A stretch of DNA of 28,340 nucleotides. Source: Oscillospiraceae bacterium. Its GTDB lineage: Bacteria > Bacillota > Clostridia > Oscillospirales > UBA929. Shown piece by piece: positions 7,459 to 14,773 of the stretch (its first letter is position 1; every line of letters starts with the position of its first letter). The translations under genes were made by a program, and so were the position numbers. Location: the NCBI GenBank assembly GCA_031258665.1, contig JAIRML010000288.1:1-28340 (forward strand). The letters are read 5' to 3'. The notes under the pieces were generated by a model. That model searched no databases and was not told where the DNA came from. It worked only from the letters and a program-made list of their open reading frames with translations.

Positions 7459-7722
7459 GTGGTGCCGGGGCAGCCGGGGGAGAATGTGCCCGATACGCCG
7501 CCGCCGCTGGAGCCGCCGGACCCGTTCGGTGACCCCGGCGAGGACATCGGCGATACGCCGCCGCCGCTCGGGCCGCCGACCAAGCCGGATGTGCCCTACA
7601 CAGGGGGCTTTGACCTCACCGACCTGTTCTTTGTCGGCGTGTTCCTGCTGGTGTTGGGGCTGCTCTATTACCGGGGCGAGAAAAAGCGGAGACAAAAACA
7701 GTCCGCGGCGCCCGCGCCGTAA
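7459..7722 (+). CDS. C-terminal fragment of the surface protein: third repeat end and VPYTG cell-wall sorting signal
   Basis: 87 residues if counted from the GTG at 7459, but the same frame is coding-like back to about 7224, with a third MucBP-like repeat (YQDELGATIRPDRTLAAR... to ITLIYR). It then has Pro-rich TPPPLEPP/TPPPLGPP linkers, VPYTG (a variant of the LPXTG sortase motif), a hydrophobic segment of about 20 residues and the basic tail EKKRRQKQ. That is a complete cell-wall anchoring signal. No Shine-Dalgarno precedes 7459, so independent translation is unlikely. It is best read as the detached end of the preceding gene, out of frame by one base. If the frame were restored, 5795-7722 would encode about 640 residues. 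Confidence 0.72.
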   Translation: MVPGQPGENVPDTPPPLEPPDPFGDPGEDIGDTPPPLGPPTKPDVPYTGGFDLTDLFFVGVFLLVLGLLYYRGEKKRRQKQSAAPAP

Positions 7723-7749
7723 GGCCGGCGCCCGCCCGGCTCCGCGCTT

Positions 7750-7822
7750 TGGTATTTTATTGCCGCTTCGCGGCAATAAAATACAAGAATTTGGGTTGTG
7801 GGTTGCAGACGCAACCCGCGCT
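7750..7822 (+). repeat. Double-hairpin repeat, copy C
   Basis: First hairpin is longer here: TATTTTATTGCCGC paired with GCGGCAATAAAATA around TTC. Then comes CAAGAATTTGGGTTGT and the second hairpin GGGTTGCagacGCAACCC. It lies 28 bases after the surface-protein stop. Confidence 0.85.
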
Positions 7823-7885
7823 TAGACAAGATTTTATGCTTTTGCGGCATTCTCGTTTTGCGTGTGGAAGAAAGAAGAAAGAGAC

Positions 7886-7918
7886 AAAAAACCACGACGG
7901 ATTCCGCCGTGGTTTTTT
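7886..7918. terminator. Rho-independent terminator, likely bidirectional
   Basis: Stem 7886-7896 with 7908-7918 (AAAAAACCACG/CGTGGTTTTTT) plus an inner CGG/CCG pair block and an ATT loop, with one A/C mismatch. The T6 run ends the plus-strand stem and the A6 run gives the same for the minus strand. It closes the surface-protein transcript. The rest of the 7723-8081 gap holds repeat copy C and the prmA promoter and leader. Confidence 0.85.
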
Positions 7919-7945
7919 GCGTGGGCGGCGTTTTTGATTTTTTTG

Positions 7946-7974
7946 TTGTCCCGCGCGCCGTGGGCTGATATAAT
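7946..7974 (+). promoter_or_regulatory. Promoter of prmA
   Basis: TTGTCC (7946-7951), 17-base spacer, perfect TATAAT (7969-7974). The leader to the chosen prmA start is about 100 bases. Confidence 0.7.
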
Positions 7975-8081
7975 AAATGGACGCCTCTGACCGGCGGAAG
8001 ATGTGCAAAAGACCGCGGGGCAGAGCGCTGAGCGCTGTGCCCCGGTGTCGCCCCGGCGGCGGGCGGGACAGGGGGGAGATT

Positions 8082-9044
8082 GTGGAGTGGCTGTCGGTGG
8101 AAATCGATACGGCGCATGAGGGCGTGGACGCGGTGTGCGCCGGGCTGTCCGTGTGGGGGGTAGAGACCCTCGCGATTCAGGACGAGGCCGAGTTTCGCGC
8201 TTTTTTTGAGACGGACCGCCGGGCGTGGGAGCTGGTGGACGACGCCCTGTGCCGCCGCCTGGAGGGTGTCTGCCGCGTGGGGTTCTACCTGCCGGCGGAC
8301 GAAGACGGGCGGCGCACGCTGGCGCGTGTGCGCGCGGGTCTGGGCGCGCTGCGGGCGGGCAGCCCCGGGGCGGATCTGGGCACGCTGGCGCTGCGGGTGG
8401 AGACCGTGCGCGACGAGGACTGGGCCGAGAGCTGGAAGCAATTCTACAGGCCCTTGCCCGTCGGCCGCCGCCTGCTGATCCAACCGGCCTGGGAACCCGT
8501 CGCGGACCCGGAGGGCCGGGCGGTGTTCCTCAACAACCCCGGCATGAGCTTCGGCACGGGCGAACACGAGACCACGTTTTTGTGTCTGGAGGCGCTGGAG
8601 CGGCGGGTGCGGGGCGGAGAACACCTGCTGGACCTCGGCTGCGGTAGCGGTATCCTGGCCATCTGCGCGCTCTTGCTGGGGGCCGCGCGGGCCGACGCGG
8701 TCGACATCGACCCCCACGCGGTGCGGACGGCGCGCGAAAACGCCGCGCGCAACGGCCTGACGGCGCCCCGGTTTCGGGCCTCGGTCGGTGACCCGCTGGC
8801 GGGGACAGCGCCGCTCGCGCCGCCTTACGACCTGGTGACGGCCAATATTGTGGCGGATGTGGTGATCGCGCTGTGCCCGCGCGTGTCCGCGTGGGTCCGC
8901 GCCGGCGGCCTGTTTGTGGTCTCGGGGGTCATTGGGGCGCGGCTGGCGGAGGTGCGCGCGGCGCTCCAAGGCGCCGGCTTTGCCCTGGACGCGGCGCACG
9001 CGCTGCGCGACTGGCACTGCCTGACCGCCCGCAAGACGCCTTGA
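8082..9044 (+). CDS. prmA: Ribosomal protein L11 methyltransferase
   Basis: S-adenosylmethionine-dependent methyltransferase that methylates ribosomal protein L11. 320 residues from the GTG at 8082, matching the usual ~310. The frame stays open further upstream but the extra residues are Arg/Gly-rich with no conserved sequence, and the GGGGGGAG site lies just before the GTG, if a little close. The N-terminal L11-binding domain begins WLSVEIDT. DEDWAESWKQFYRPLPVG and FGTGEHETTFLCLEAL are family signatures. The SAM motif DLGCGSGILAI lies at about 182-192 and VDIDPHAV follows. ANIVADVVIAL near 260 matches the motif-IV region. It is transcribed from its own promoter. The PadR gene follows after 89 bases. 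Confidence 0.93.
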   Translation: MEWLSVEIDTAHEGVDAVCAGLSVWGVETLAIQDEAEFRAFFETDRRAWELVDDALCRRLEGVCRVGFYLPADEDGRRTLARVRAGLGALRAGSPGADLGTLALRVETVRDEDWAESWKQFYRPLPVGRRLLIQPAWEPVADPEGRAVFLNNPGMSFGTGEHETTFLCLEALERRVRGGEHLLDLGCGSGILAICALLLGAARADAVDIDPHAVRTARENAARNGLTAPRFRASVGDPLAGTAPLAPPYDLVTANIVADVVIALCPRVSAWVRAGGLFVVSGVIGARLAEVRAALQGAGFALDAAHALRDWHCLTARKTP

Positions 9045-9070
9045 GAGGCGCCCCTGTATCGGGAAAAGCT

Positions 9071-9096
9071 CCGGCGCGGGCGCCGGGCACGAGTTT
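9071..9096 (+). terminator. Weak hairpin terminator after prmA
   Basis: CCGGCG (9071-9076) pairs with CGCCGG (9081-9086). T5 comes only several bases later (9094-9098), so termination may be partial and the PadR gene may share the prmA transcript. Confidence 0.4.
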
Positions 9097-9133
9097 TTGG
9101 AGGCGCCGGGAAGAGAACAGGAGGGAAAACGCC

Positions 9134-9451
9134 ATGACGGTGGAAAGAGCGAAGCGGATGTATATGCCGATGACAGAGACGATGTATTACATCTTGTTGT
9201 CTCTGATCGAACCGCAGCACGGATATGGGATCATGCGGCATGTGGAGCGCATCACAAATGGGCGGATCCGCTTGGGGGCGGGCACCGTGTACAACAGCCT
9301 GGGCAAGCTGCAGGCCGACAACCTGATCGAACTGATTGCCGAGTCGGACCGGCGGAAGATCTATCTCATCACCGAGGCGGGGCAGGGGCTGATCGAAGCC
9401 GAGCTGAAGCGCCTCGAAGAACTGAGCGCCAACGGGCGGCAGGCGATGTAG
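9134..9451 (+). CDS. PadR-family transcriptional regulator
   Basis: 105 residues, the length of the short PadR class. The winged-helix domain fills the protein: YYILLSLIEPQHGYGIMRHVE is the family opening, LGAGTVYNSLGKLQADNLIEL is the recognition-helix and dimer region, and YLITEAGQGLIEAELKRLEEL is the wing and C-terminal helix. The ATG at 9134 follows GGAGGG. PadR proteins repress nearby or remote genes, often transporters or stress genes. Here the neighbours are prmA and thrS and no obvious target is adjacent; genes of this class usually sit next to a DUF1700 or ABC transporter gene, and none is present. The target is unknown. Confidence 0.9.
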   Translation: MTVERAKRMYMPMTETMYYILLSLIEPQHGYGIMRHVERITNGRIRLGAGTVYNSLGKLQADNLIELIAESDRRKIYLITEAGQGLIEAELKRLEELSANGRQAM

Positions 9452-9463
9452 AGGGCGCGCCTT

Positions 9464-9492
9464 TTGACATTTGCACCGACCTGTGTCATAAT
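9464..9492 (+). promoter_or_regulatory. Promoter of thrS
   Basis: Perfect TTGACA (9464-9469), 17-base spacer and CATAAT (9487-9492). The leader from about 9500 to 9693 contains two copies of the double-hairpin repeat. Confidence 0.8.
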
Positions 9493-9535
9493 ACAAACAG
9501 AGACGCGGCGCGAGGGGCCCGTCACGCTTTGGCAC

Positions 9536-9602
9536 ATTGCGGCCGCTTCGCGGCAGCAAGAAAACGAGAATGTGGGCCCTGGGCTGCGGGTGCGGCCCAC
9601 AT
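9536..9602 (+). repeat. Double-hairpin repeat, copy D1
   Basis: TTGCGGCCGCttcGCGGCAGCAA first hairpin, an A-rich GAAAACGAGAAT linker, then GGGCTGCGGGTGCGGCCC. It lies in the thrS leader. Confidence 0.75.
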
Positions 9603-9607
9603 GGGCG

Positions 9608-9675
9608 CCTTGCGGCCGCTTCGCGGCGGCGGAAAAACGAAAATTTGAGTTGTGGGCTGCGGGTGCGGCCCACAT
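9608..9675 (+). repeat. Double-hairpin repeat, copy D2
   Basis: Second tandem copy in the thrS leader, ending 18 bases before the thrS start codon: GCGGCCGCttcGCGGCGGC, AAAATTTGAGTTGT, then GGGCTGCGGGTGCGGCCC. Confidence 0.75.
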
Positions 9676-9693
9676 TGAGAAAGGGTGGGACAT

Positions 9694-11442
9694 ATGGCGG
9701 AATTTCCCCTGTCCACATTGCGGCACAGCGCATCCCATATTTTGGCGCAGGCGGTGCTTCGCCTGCATCCGGGCGCGAAGCTGGCCATCGGCCCCGCCAT
9801 CGAACATGGGTTTTACTACGACTTTGACGTAGAAAAACCCTTTGCCGCCGAGGAGCTGGAGGCGTTGGAAAAAGAGATGAAGCGCATTGTCCGCGAGCGC
9901 TACCGCGTCGAGAGTTTCACGCTGCCGCGCGCGGAGGCGTTGGCGCTCATGGAGAACCAGCCCTACAAGCAGGAGATGATCCGTGAGCTGCCGCCGCAGG
10001 AGCCCATTCGGTTTTACAAACAGGGGGAATTCACCGACCTGTGCGCCGGCCCCCATGTCGACCACACCGGGCGGGTGAAGGCCTTCAAGCTCCTCTCCGC
10101 GACCGGGGCTTACTGGCGGGGCGACAGCAGCCGGAAGATGCTCTGCCGGATTTATGGCACGGCCTTTGACAACAAAGAAGATCTGGAGCGTCGCCTGACG
10201 GCGTTGGAGGAGGCCAAAAAGCGGGACCACAACCGCCTCGGGCGCGAGCTTGAGTTCTTTACCACTGTCGATTACATCGGGCAAGGCCTGCCGATCCTTA
10301 TGCCGAAGGGCGCGCGCGTCATCCAGATCCTGCAGCGCTTTGTCGAGGACGAGGAGCAGCGGCGCGGGTACCTGCTGACCAAGACGCCCCTGTTTGCCAA
10401 ACGCGAACTCTATCAGATCTCCGGCCATTGGGACCACTACCGAGACGGCATGTTCATCATGGGTCCGGAGGACGACGAGGAGGCCGATGTCTTTGCCCTG
10501 CGGCCGATGACCTGTCCGTTTCAGTTCATGGTCTATCTCTCCCGCACGCGTTCGTACCGGGACTTGCCGATGCGCCTGAACGAGACCTCGACGCTGTTTC
10601 GCAACGAGGCCTCCGGCGAGATGCATGGGCTCATCCGGGTGCGGCAGTTCACGATCTCGGAGGGGCACATCGCCTGTACGCCGGAACAGCTCGAAGAGGA
10701 GTTCAAAGACTGCCTCGACCTCGCCGCCTTCATGCTGAGGGCCGTGGGGCTGGACGACGATGTCTCCTACCGCTTCTCCAAGTGGGATGAAAACAACCGG
10801 GAGAAGTACATCGGCTCGCCCGAACAGTGGAACGATGTGCAGGGCCGCATGCGCGGCATCTTGAACCACATGGAGATCGCCTACGAGGAGGCGGACGGCG
10901 AGGCGGCGTTTTACGGCCCGAAGCTGGACATTCAGATCCGCAACGTCCACGGCAAGGAGGACACGCTGATCACGATCCAGATCGACTTTCAGCTCGCGGA
11001 GCGCTTCGGCATGGAATACACCGACAGAGACGGTGTGAAGCGGCACCCCTACGTGCTGCACCGCACCTCCATCGGCTGCTATGAGCGGACGCTGGCGCTG
11101 CTGATCGAAAAATACGCGGGCGCGCTGCCGCTGTGGCTTGCGCCGACGCAAGTGGCTGTCCTGCCCATCACCGAGCGGCAGCACGACTACGCGCACGGGC
11201 TGTGCAATAGGCTCCGCGCGGCGGGTTACCGCGTGGAACTGGACGAGCGCAACGAGAAGATCGGCTTTAAGATCCGCGAGGCGCAAGTGCAGAAAGTGCC
11301 CTATATGCTCGTCGTGGGCGACAAGGAGACCGAGGCGGGGCAGGTGTCGGTGCGTGACCGGCGCCAGGGCGATCTCGGCGCCATGTCGCCGGACGACTTT
11401 GAGGCGCGGCTGGCCGGCGAGGTGGCGCGGCGGGTGCTGTGA
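9694..11442 (+). CDS. thrS: Threonyl-tRNA synthetase lacking the TGS domain
   Basis: Charges tRNA-Thr with threonine. 582 residues, against ~640 for the standard form. The protein begins directly with the editing domain (TLRHSASHILAQAV), so the N-terminal TGS/N1 domain is absent. Editing-site residues His11, His15, Cys117 and His121 (LCAGPHV) are present. The class II core follows, with zinc ligands Cys274 (MTCP), His325 (EGHI) and a His about 126 residues on (VLHRTSIG), the same spacing as E. coli Cys334/His385/His511. The C-terminal anticodon domain starts near VAVLPITERQHDYA. The ATG at 9694 has AAAGGG eight bases upstream; a GTG at 9685 would sit on that site. No coding sequence for a TGS domain is seen upstream. 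Confidence 0.95.
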   Translation: MAEFPLSTLRHSASHILAQAVLRLHPGAKLAIGPAIEHGFYYDFDVEKPFAAEELEALEKEMKRIVRERYRVESFTLPRAEALALMENQPYKQEMIRELPPQEPIRFYKQGEFTDLCAGPHVDHTGRVKAFKLLSATGAYWRGDSSRKMLCRIYGTAFDNKEDLERRLTALEEAKKRDHNRLGRELEFFTTVDYIGQGLPILMPKGARVIQILQRFVEDEEQRRGYLLTKTPLFAKRELYQISGHWDHYRDGMFIMGPEDDEEADVFALRPMTCPFQFMVYLSRTRSYRDLPMRLNETSTLFRNEASGEMHGLIRVRQFTISEGHIACTPEQLEEEFKDCLDLAAFMLRAVGLDDDVSYRFSKWDENNREKYIGSPEQWNDVQGRMRGILNHMEIAYEEADGEAAFYGPKLDIQIRNVHGKEDTLITIQIDFQLAERFGMEYTDRDGVKRHPYVLHRTSIGCYERTLALLIEKYAGALPLWLAPTQVAVLPITERQHDYAHGLCNRLRAAGYRVELDERNEKIGFKIREAQVQKVPYMLVVGDKETEAGQVSVRDRRQGDLGAMSPDDFEARLAGEVARRVL

Positions 11443-11455
11443 CGCCCCAAAAAGC

Positions 11456-11475
11456 GGCCGCCCTTTCGGGCGGCC
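11456..11475. terminator. Strong hairpin after thrS
   Basis: Perfect 8-base stem GGCCGCCC (11456-11463) and GGGCGGCC (11468-11475) around TTTC. No T-run follows on the plus strand; a T5 follows on the minus strand. It may stabilise the thrS mRNA end or act as a weak terminator. The rest of 11443-11665 holds an AT-rich patch with the inverted repeat TAATTT-GT-AAATTA (11579-11592), a possible trxB operator or promoter region. Confidence 0.5.
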
Positions 11476-11665
11476 AAGTGGGTTATGGGATAAAGACAGG
11501 CGGCCACGCAACCGCCGGGGCCGGGCGCCCGAAAGCAGTTGCCCTGCGCCGGCTATCCATAGCGTATCACAATTTCCTTAATTTGTAAATTAGAAGTTTT
11601 GTCGTTTTTCCGCGAAGGGGTGCCCGGCCGCAAAAAAGGTGGGGCGCCCGGAGGGAGGAAGGCGC

Positions 11666-12568
11666 GTGAGAGATCTGATCATTGTGGGCGGCGGCCCGGC
11701 GGGGCTGACCGCCGCCATTTACGCCGCGCGTGCCGGTCTGTCCGTCACCGTGGTGGAGAGGGGCTTTGCGGGCGGGCAGATGGCCGCCACAACCGACATC
11801 GTCAACTACCCCGGCTTCGAGACCATCGACGGCGCGGAGCTCGCCCGGCGCATGGAGGTCCACGCGCGCGGGCTGGGCGCCGAGGTGCTGACAGGGGAGG
11901 TGCGGGCGCTGTGGCTGAAGCCGGGTGCGCTGACTGTCGTGACCGAATCGGAGCTGCCGGCCCGCACGCTGATCCTCGCGATGGGTACGCGGCGGCGCAA
12001 GCTGGCGGTCCCCGGGGAGGAACGGCTGACCGGGCGGGGTGTCTCTTACTGCGCCATATGCGACGGCGCTTTCTTCAAGGACCGGGATGTGGCGGTGGTT
12101 GGCGGCGGCGACACGGCGCTGGCAGACGCCGCCTATCTGGCCGGCGTCTGCCGGCGGGTGACGCTGGTACACCGGCGTGACGCGTTCCGCGGCGGCCGGC
12201 GCCTTGAGGAGATCCTGCGCCGGCTGCCGAATGTGACGCTCCGGCTCGGGCAGGTGGTCGAGGAGATCTTGGGGGACAAGGCCGTGCAGGCGATCCGGGC
12301 GCGGGATGTGAAGACGCAGGCGGCGGAGGCGCTGCCGGTGTCGGCCGTCTTTGTGGCGGTGGGCGTCGTGCCGGACACCGCGCTGCTGCGCGGGTCGCTG
12401 CCGCTGGATGCGGAGGGGCGGGTGGAGGCGCCCGAGGATGGGAGCACCCAGGTTCCCGGCGTGTTTGTGGCCGGCGACCTGCGGCAAAAACCCATCTATC
12501 AAATCGTAACCGCCTGTGCCGACGGAGCCATGGCCGCCACGGCGGCGGCGCGGTTCTTGCGGGGGTAG
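11666..12568 (+). CDS. trxB: Thioredoxin reductase (NADPH-type)
   Basis: Flavoenzyme that passes electrons from NADPH through FAD and a Cys pair to thioredoxin. 300 residues, normal for low-molecular-weight TrxB. The FAD motif GGGPAG is at 8-13, the redox-active CAIC at 129-132, and the NADPH-domain motif GGGDTA at 147-152. HRRDAFRGG follows, whose arginines favour NADPH. The C-terminal FAD motif is VFVAGDLRQKPIYQIVTACADGAMAA. The GTG start at 11666 follows GAGGGAGGAAGG. No thioredoxin gene is adjacent. The last ~45 coding bases and the following ~37 bases are repeated downstream (see the tandem repeat). Confidence 0.93.
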   Translation: MRDLIIVGGGPAGLTAAIYAARAGLSVTVVERGFAGGQMAATTDIVNYPGFETIDGAELARRMEVHARGLGAEVLTGEVRALWLKPGALTVVTESELPARTLILAMGTRRRKLAVPGEERLTGRGVSYCAICDGAFFKDRDVAVVGGGDTALADAAYLAGVCRRVTLVHRRDAFRGGRRLEEILRRLPNVTLRLGQVVEEILGDKAVQAIRARDVKTQAAEALPVSAVFVAVGVVPDTALLRGSLPLDAEGRVEAPEDGSTQVPGVFVAGDLRQKPIYQIVTACADGAMAATAAARFLRG

Positions 12569-12735
12569 GGAGATTTTATACGGCGGGCGACGCCCGCCGC
12601 GCCTGGGAGCCATGGCCGCCACGGCGGCATCGCGGTTCTTGCGGGGGGAGGGGGAGTTTATACGGCGGGCGACGCCCGCCGCGCCTGGAGGAGCCATGGC
12701 CGCCACGGCGGCATCGCGGTTCTTGCGGGGGTAGG
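12524..12735 (+). repeat. Tandem copies of the trxB 3' end with a hairpin spacer
   Basis: Three copies begin at 12524, 12606 and 12690 (periods 82 and 84). Each has the codons for GAMAATAA(A/S)RFLRG; the first is the genuine end of trxB. The first two are followed by a segment with the hairpin GGCGGGC-GAC-GCCCGCC; the third ends in TAG nine bases before the amidohydrolase start. Copies two and three are nearly identical to each other. There is no start signal, so these are not genes. Confidence 0.85.
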
Positions 12736-12744
12736 GAGAGAGAT

Positions 12745-13896
12745 ATGCTGATTTACCATGCCGAGCTGCACACGATGGACGGCGCTGTTTTGGCGGGGGG
12801 GTGGGTGCGCACGGAGGGCGCGCGCATCCATTCGGTGGGTCCCCCGGAGACGTGCCCCGCCGCGGGCCCGGACGACATAGACGCCGCCGGCGCGGTGGTG
12901 ACACCCGGCTTCATTGACGCCCACTGTCACATCGGTGTCTTTGAGGACGCCGTGGGGGAGATGGGCGAGGACGGCAACGAGGCCTCCGACCCCGTCACGC
13001 CGCATATGCGGGGGCTCGACGCCGTCAACCCGCGGGACCGCTGTTTCGCCGACGCGCGCCGCGCCGGCGTCACCACCGTGGTCACCGGGCCGGGCAGCGC
13101 CAACCCGGTGGGCGGACAGATGGCCGCGCTGAAGACAGACGGCCGCCGCGTGGACGACATGGTCCTGCGCGCGCCCGCGGCCATGAAGTTTGCCATGGGG
13201 GAGAACCCAAAGCGCACGTACGCCGGACGGAAGGCCGCCCCCTTTACGCGCATGGGGACGGCGGCGCTCATCCGCGAGGCGCTTTTTCAGGCGCGCGCCT
13301 ACGGGGCGCGCAAGGAGAAGGCGGCGCGGAGCGGCGGCGACCCGCCGGACTACCATATGAAGTGGGAGAGCCTGCTGCCCGTGCTCGCGGGCGCGATGCC
13401 GGCCCATATCCACGCCCACCGCGCCGACGACATCTTTACGGCGCTGCGCATCGCGCGGGAGTTTGCGCTGGACGCCGTCATCATCCACGGCACGGACGCG
13501 GCCTCGGTGGCCGACCTGTTGGCGGCGGAGCGCGTGCCCGTTGTCGCCGGGCCGCTGCTTGTCGACCGTTCGAAGCCGGAGCTCGGGAGTCTGTCGTTTG
13601 CGCTGCCGGCCGCGCTGTACCGGGCCGGCGTTCCGGCCGCGCTGTGCACCGACGCGCCGGTCGTCCCCCCGGAGTACCTCCCGCTGTGCGCGGGCCTCGC
13701 GGCCAAGGCGGGCCTGCCGGCGGAGGAGGCGCTGCGCGCCGTCACCGCCGCCGCCGCCGCCATCGCCCGGCTCGACCACCGCGTGGGCCGGCTGCGTCCG
13801 GGCCTGGACGCGGACATTGTCATCTGGCGCGGCCCCCCGCTGTCGCTGGAGGCCGCCCCCGCGGCCGTGTTTCTCTCGGGCCGGCGGGCCCGGTGA
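12745..13896 (+). CDS. Amidohydrolase of the imidazolonepropionase-like group
   Basis: Metal-dependent hydrolase, 383 residues. The N-terminal beta-sandwich and barrel entry ends at TPGFIDAHCHIG, giving the metal ligands His60 and His62. MKFAMGENPKRTYAGR near 147-162 places a Lys (148) typical of the bridging lysine in this subgroup. PAHIHAHRADDI near 221-232 gives further His ligands, IIHGTDAA lies near 248, and CTDAPVVPP supplies the late Asp. The C-terminus closes with the RLRPGLDADIVIW motif common to cyclic amidohydrolases. The ATG at 12745 follows GGGAGAGAG. No signal peptide, so cytoplasmic. The exact substrate (a cyclic amide, peptide or imide) cannot be read. It sits directly behind the trxB tandem repeats. 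Confidence 0.85.
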   Translation: MLIYHAELHTMDGAVLAGGWVRTEGARIHSVGPPETCPAAGPDDIDAAGAVVTPGFIDAHCHIGVFEDAVGEMGEDGNEASDPVTPHMRGLDAVNPRDRCFADARRAGVTTVVTGPGSANPVGGQMAALKTDGRRVDDMVLRAPAAMKFAMGENPKRTYAGRKAAPFTRMGTAALIREALFQARAYGARKEKAARSGGDPPDYHMKWESLLPVLAGAMPAHIHAHRADDIFTALRIAREFALDAVIIHGTDAASVADLLAAERVPVVAGPLLVDRSKPELGSLSFALPAALYRAGVPAALCTDAPVVPPEYLPLCAGLAAKAGLPAEEALRAVTAAAAAIARLDHRVGRLRPGLDADIVIWRGPPLSLEAAPAAVFLSGRRAR

Positions 13897-13926
13897 CGGA
13901 AAGGGGTGGCGGAATCCCGCCGCGCG

Positions 13927-13935
13927 TGGTATACT
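13927..13935 (+). promoter_or_regulatory. Extended -10 promoter of hpf
   Basis: TGGTATACT: TATACT at 13930-13935 with an upstream TG. No good -35 is visible, which is usual for extended -10 promoters. Confidence 0.5.
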
Positions 13936-14005
13936 GGGGGAGAGGAGACCGGGCTGGGCGCCGGTTGTCTTACAGATACATCCCGGTTGGAAGGAGATGT
14001 TCGAA

Positions 14006-14542
14006 TTGAGAGTCCAATTTACCGACAAAAAGGTGGAGGTGTCCGACGCGCTGCGTGAGTACGCGGAAAAAAAACTGACCAAGCTGGACCGCTACTTCAA
14101 ACACGACGCCGAGGCGCGTGTGGTGTTTGCCGTGGAGCGGGGCCGCCACCAGGTGGAGATCACCGTCTCCCACAGCGGGACGGTGTACAGGGCCTCCGAG
14201 TCCACCAACGATATGTATGCGGCCATCGACAGCGCCGTGGCCTATATCGAGCGGCAGATTCACAAGTTCAAGACAAAGCTCGAAAAGCGGCTGCGCCAGG
14301 GCGCGTTTGAGCGCGAGGTGCCCACCGCCATGGCCGACCCGACGGTGGATGAGGAGTACGAGTTCAACATCATCCGCGTGAAGAGATTTGCCTTCAAGCC
14401 GATGACGCCGGAGGAGGCGATTCTCCAGATGAACCTCTTGAATCACGAGTTCTTCGCGTTTCGCAACTTTGAAAACGGGGGCGTTTTCGCCGTGGTCTAC
14501 AGGCGCAACGACGGCGGATACGGCCTGATCGAGGAACACTGA
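14006..14542 (+). CDS. hpf: Hibernation-promoting factor, long form
   Basis: Binds 30S subunits in stationary phase or stress and, in its long form, joins 70S ribosomes into 100S dimers. 178 residues from a TTG at 14006. The N-terminal domain (VQFTDKKVEVSDALREYAEKKLTKLDRYF) is the S30AE fold and the C-terminal domain (VKRFAFKPMTPEEAILQMNLLNHEFFAFRN...) is the dimerising tail of long HPF. AAGGAG lies at 13991-13996, nine bases before the TTG; the ATG at 13997 directly abuts that site and would leave no spacing, so TTG is preferred (181 residues otherwise). Single gene with its own promoter and followed by a repeat copy and hairpin. Confidence 0.93.
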   Translation: MRVQFTDKKVEVSDALREYAEKKLTKLDRYFKHDAEARVVFAVERGRHQVEITVSHSGTVYRASESTNDMYAAIDSAVAYIERQIHKFKTKLEKRLRQGAFEREVPTAMADPTVDEEYEFNIIRVKRFAFKPMTPEEAILQMNLLNHEFFAFRNFENGGVFAVVYRRNDGGYGLIEEH

Positions 14543-14609
14543 TGTGGGTTACCTGCAACCCACAACCCAGATTCCTGTTTTTTATTGCCGCGAAGCGGCA
14601 ATAGGGTAC
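14542..14609 (-). repeat. Double-hairpin repeat, copy E (inverted)
   Basis: Starts at the hpf stop codon: GTGGGTTaccTGCAACCCAC, CAACCCAGATTCCTG, then TTATTGCCGCgaaGCGGCAATA. Reverse orientation, like copy B. Confidence 0.8.
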
Positions 14610-14626
14610 TGACGGGTACACAGCGC

Positions 14627-14656
14627 GGGGCGCGGCCGCTTTGGCCGCGCCCCGAT
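14627..14656 (+). terminator. Hairpin terminator after hpf
   Basis: Eleven-base stem GGGGCGCGGCC (14627-14637) and GGCCGCGCCCC (14643-14653), followed by a weak GATTT. Strong stem, short T-run. Confidence 0.6.
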
Positions 14657-14683
14657 TTCCTATCAATCATAAGATCGCAGACC

Positions 14684-14730
14684 ATTTTGTAAAATAATAT
14701 AGTGAATTCGACTATAATGGATGCTATAAT
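14684..14730 (+). promoter_or_regulatory. AT-rich promoter region of the large secreted protein
   Basis: Two perfect TATAAT boxes at 14713-14718 and 14725-14730, neither with an ideal -35 (TTGTAA at 14687-14692 is 20 bases from the first). ATAGT (14699-14703) and ACTAT (14711-14715) flank GAATTCG as an inverted repeat overlapping the first -10, and ATTTTGTAAAAT (14684-14695) is another dyad. A regulated promoter is likely; the regulator may be the AraC-type response regulator of this locus (inference). Confidence 0.5.
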
Positions 14731-14773
14731 AAAACGGCAGCAACATTGAGAAGAGAAAGGAAGTGCTTTGTTT

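Noticed and set aside
9680..9693. AGGGTGG motif before thrS as a T-box antiterminator
   Set aside because: It lacks the following ACCGCG, acts as the Shine-Dalgarno here, and no specifier loop or terminator is visible in the repeat-filled leader.
9361..11511. 716-codon open frame antisense to thrS, and similar long antisense frames (7668-9017, 12658-14082, 17948-19042)
   Set aside because: They mirror real genes in a GC-rich genome, have no family signature and no convincing start site.
12516..12734. 72-codon open frame across the trxB tandem copies
   Set aside because: It is only the repeated trxB tail in another register, without a ribosome-binding site.
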